Shown piece by piece: positions 61,590 through 64,000 of a DNA stretch of 64,000 nt. The DNA is from an uncultured Clostridium sp. (lineage in GTDB: Bacteria > Bacillota > Clostridia > Lachnospirales > Lachnospiraceae): the NCBI RefSeq assembly GCF_900547735.1, contig NZ_URHZ01000021.1, positions 3,538 to 67,537 of the forward strand. Direction: 5' to 3'. The position numbers and the translations under genes were made by a program. Numbering within the stretch: the first letter of the stretch is position 1; each line of letters begins with the position of its first letter. A model generated the notes under the pieces. That model searched no databases, had not been told where the DNA came from, and saw nothing but the letters and a program-made list of their open reading frames with translations.

Positions 61590-62508
61590 TAGGCTCATCC
61601 TTTCGTTTGTTTTCTATGATTTCACTGAATTTCAGTCCATTAATAAATTCTGTTTCTATTTTTCCATCTTTGTAGATGGTGATTTTCTTGATAATCTGTA
61701 CCATCAGTTCTTCATTAAAATCTGTCAGTTCGTGGATTTCCTCTATACTCTCCCTAATCCTTTGAGTAGCATATTGGTAATCATCAATTTTTGAAGCTTT
61801 GTAGGTAAGCTCTGCTCGTTTGAAGATAAGCGATGCAAGGTCTGGCGAGGAAAACTGTTCCTGCTCCTCCAATTCTGCAATTTGCAGTTCTACCTCTCTT
61901 AGCTCCATATCCTTTTTCAGCGGTTCTTTTCGATAAGGCTTATCCAGCAGATTTCTTTTTTGAAGCAGTTTATTGATTGCTGATGTAACAACAGCCTTTA
62001 TTTCATCCTCAGTATAGAAAAGATTTCTGCATACAACTCTGTTATTAAAAATGTACTTTTTACATTTCCAGCGTACCTTTTCCTGCGGCTTACCGCAGTG
62101 TTTCACATACTTACGGTACGGCTCTCCGCACTCTCCGCAAAATATCCTGTTTGTAAAAGCATAGTGATTATTCATACTGTTGAGCTGTGCCGTTCGCCCT
62201 AACTGTGCTGTTTTTTGCTGTCGTTTCTCCTGTGCCTGATGGAACAGCTCCTTGGTGATAAGCGGGGGATAGAGATCATCACCCATGTACTTGATGTTTT
62301 GCAGGATTTTCCCCACTGCACCATGCGTCCAGTTAGTTTTATTGTTGGCATTGGGTACATCGTTTTCTTTTAGCTCTTTTGAGATAGCGAGTATGGATTT
62401 TCCATTGACATATTCGCTGTAGATTTTCTTTACAGTAGCTGATTTTTCCTGTTCAATCTGAATTTTGCCATCCACCATTTTATAGCCAATGGGTAAGTGT
62501 GTTTGCAC
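61537..62508 (-). CDS. Serine-recombinase-like protein lacking the catalytic domain
   Basis: 323 residues from a GTG with GGGGGTG upstream, seven bases after the previous recombinase's stop. It begins directly in the DNA-binding recombinase domain (LPIGYKMVDGKIQIEQEKSATVKKIYSEYV), has the zinc ribbon (CGECGEPYRKY ... WKCKKYIFNNRVVC) and a coiled coil, but no resolvase domain and no catalytic Ser. There is no trace of a lost 5' part before it, because the preceding gene ends immediately upstream, so this is probably a settled accessory protein, such as a DNA-binding partner or directionality aid, not a fresh deletion. Confidence 0.8.
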   Translation of the reverse strand: MQTHLPIGYKMVDGKIQIEQEKSATVKKIYSEYVNGKSILAISKELKENDVPNANNKTNWTHGAVGKILQNIKYMGDDLYPPLITKELFHQAQEKRQQKTAQLGRTAQLNSMNNHYAFTNRIFCGECGEPYRKYVKHCGKPQEKVRWKCKKYIFNNRVVCRNLFYTEDEIKAVVTSAINKLLQKRNLLDKPYRKEPLKKDMELREVELQIAELEEQEQFSSPDLASLIFKRAELTYKASKIDDYQYATQRIRESIEEIHELTDFNEELMVQIIKKITIYKDGKIETEFINGLKFSEIIENKRKDEPNGSTEKECGDYTAADEI

Positions 62509-62514
62509 TTTGGT

Positions 62515-64000
62515 TCACCCCCTTATAATTATTTCTGTCAGTTCAAGGCTATTAATCAGTCGGAAGGTGATATCTCCGTTATTTCCGATTAGCACCTTGT
62601 CTATGGTATGGATAAATAATTCTTCTTGATATTCCTCCATGATGACAGGGTTATATTTGATAATTTGCAGCAGCCTGTTGGTGCCATCAATTTCTTTTTC
62701 ATATCCATTATCATCAAGCAAGGCATTTCGCCGTTTCTTGTATTCTTCGATTTGGACATTTAAGGTGTTTTGCTGTTCCATAAAAATAGCAGAGTCTATA
62801 TATCCCTTTTGCACAACTCTGCTTAGGATACGACTCTGCTCCGTTAATTCGGTTATTTTATTATTCAGCTCCAATATCTGCACTTCCTGCTCTTGGCTGG
62901 TTCTGAGATTTTTTAGTGATTCCAAGAGGGGATAGAGGATTTCGCTGTAGTTGCTGACCAGCTTATTCCACATTGCGAGATAGGCGTTCTTGATCATGTC
63001 CTCTCTCACTGCTTTCATTTTGCACTTTTTGATGTTCTCAATGTGAGTAATACAGCACCATTGTATTTTTTCATAAGGTTTGCCGATATAAATCTTTTGC
63101 CTACGGAATACTCCGCCACATTCTTTACAGATGATTTTACTGCTGAATTCATAGCGGTTTTGGTATTTTCCACTATCATCTACACCCATCTGTATTCTGC
63201 GATAGGCGTAAATTTCTTTTACTCTTTCTGCCTGCTGTTGTGTGATAATTGCTGGGTGATTTTCTTTGATAGAATACATTGGCAGTTCGCCATTATTTCG
63301 CTTTTTGGTAAAGGGAAGTACCTCTGTCGTATAGGTTTTCTGCAGGAGCAGTTCGCCCTCATAGATTGGGTTTTGTAAAATCTCCTTTACCACGCTGTCA
63401 TTCCATTTTTCTGCATTGCGAATGGTTGGAATGCTATCATGGTTTAATTCTTTTGCAATGGTGTAACTGCCTTTTCCTGCAAGATATTCATTGAAAATCC
63501 TGCGGATGATTTCAGCTTCATCCTCTTTTATGATAAGCTCGCCATCTTCATCCTTGGTGTATCCGTATGCCACGCAGCCGATATTGAAGCTGCCATCTTG
63601 GAAGCGTTTTTGGATGCCCCAGCGATTATTGGTAGAAATGCTTTCCGATTCGCCCTGTGCGATAGAGCTTAAAATGGTCAGCATTTGCTCGCTCTGCTCT
63701 GACATGGTATTGATATTTTCCTTTTCAAAAAATACCGCTATGCCAAGTGCTTTCAGCTTTCGGATGGTTTCTATGCTGTCTACCGTATTTCTAGCAAACC
63801 TTGTGACGGATTTTGTGATGATGATATCGATATTGCCTTTTTCGCATTCCTTAATCATTCGTAAAAACTCGTCACGATTTTTCACCTTGGTTGCGGTTTT
63901 CGCCTCGTCAGCAAAAATGCCGACATACTCCCAATCCTCTCGACCTTGAATATACTGCTGATAATATTCTGTCTGTGCCACATAGGATGTATGCTGCTTT
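62515..64000 (-). CDS. Large serine recombinase, truncated at the window end
   Basis: The frame is open through base 64000; the visible part is 494 residues and begins KQHTSYVAQTEYYQQYI, inside the resolvase domain just after where the catalytic Ser should be. KSVTRFARNT, the recombinase domain (VAYGYTKDEDGELIIKEDEAEIIRRIFNEYL), zinc ribbon (CKECGGVFRRQ ... CCITHIENIKKC) and coiled coil are present. With the next two genes it forms a three-recombinase operon transcribed toward the Abi locus. Confidence 0.87.
   Translation of the reverse strand, partial: KQHTSYVAQTEYYQQYIQGREDWEYVGIFADEAKTATKVKNRDEFLRMIKECEKGNIDIIITKSVTRFARNTVDSIETIRKLKALGIAVFFEKENINTMSEQSEQMLTILSSIAQGESESISTNNRWGIQKRFQDGSFNIGCVAYGYTKDEDGELIIKEDEAEIIRRIFNEYLAGKGSYTIAKELNHDSIPTIRNAEKWNDSVVKEILQNPIYEGELLLQKTYTTEVLPFTKKRNNGELPMYSIKENHPAIITQQQAERVKEIYAYRRIQMGVDDSGKYQNRYEFSSKIICKECGGVFRRQKIYIGKPYEKIQWCCITHIENIKKCKMKAVREDMIKNAYLAMWNKLVSNYSEILYPLLESLKNLRTSQEQEVQILELNNKITELTEQSRILSRVVQKGYIDSAIFMEQQNTLNVQIEEYKKRRNALLDDNGYEKEIDGTNRLLQIIKYNPVIMEEYQEELFIHTIDKVLIGNNGDITFRLINSLELTEIIIRG

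Overview
The window looks like a chromosome segment of an anaerobic Firmicute of the Lachnospiraceae / Clostridium cluster XIVa type. Support: clean AGGAGG-type ribosome binding sites, many intrinsic terminators, spore-type LysM-GH18 and CmpB-like membrane proteins, GH3 glycosidases, AgrA/AgrC-type signalling and GC-balanced codon use in the first 46 kb. I cannot fix the species.

Left part (1-46 kb) is ordinary chromosome made of short operons: a truncated secreted esterase; a four-helix protein; a LysM-GH18 protein; a CmpB-type membrane protein; a YbaK-PhzF pair beside a divergent LysR gene; an operon for an amino-acid ABC importer plus an M20 amidohydrolase behind a consensus promoter; a soluble hybrid histidine kinase; a CPBP protease; a MarR-FUSC efflux pair; small enzymes (PhzF, hydrolase-isochorismatase pair, alkyltransferase-like protein, macrodomain, transglutaminase-like); a UvrD-family helicase; a complete oxidative pentose-phosphate operon (rpiA-pgl-gnd-zwf); a LytTR/GHKL two-component pair; a GtrA-like protein; two GH3 glycosidases, one with reversed domain order and membrane anchored; a heterodimeric ABC exporter; an NCS2 permease with a purine-type phosphoribosyltransferase beside a divergent LysR gene. 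Several gaps here carry degenerate 14-17 nt tandem arrays or mosaics of hairpins.

Right part (46-64 kb) is accessory and visibly more AT-rich. It starts with a decayed IS1182-family transposase. Then, all on the minus strand, comes a restriction locus (in transcription order): a small HTH protein, an N6-adenine methyltransferase, a C5-cytosine methyltransferase, a protein with two fused McrB-type AAA+ modules, an McrC-type nuclease, a small conserved protein and a multiply frameshifted HTH/ImmA-IrrE-type gene. This resembles the LlaJI/BsuMI class, in which McrBC-like nucleases work with cognate methyltransferases. Upstream lie a SymE-like toxin gene and then an Abi_2 (AbiD/AbiF) HEPN gene flanked on both sides by two 49-nt copies of a structured RNA element, each followed by an intrinsic terminator; the upstream copy has its own sigma-A promoter. 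The Abi reading frame appears broken near its start by a missing A in an A-run. The window ends in three consecutive large serine recombinase genes; the middle one lacks the catalytic domain. A short sequence reading like the C-terminus of a TrmA/RumA RNA methyltransferase at 58383-58427 may mark the end of the element those recombinases move.

The best candidates for new biology are the duplicated Abi-associated RNA element and the double-AAA McrB protein, which carries a strong internal translation start in front of its second module.
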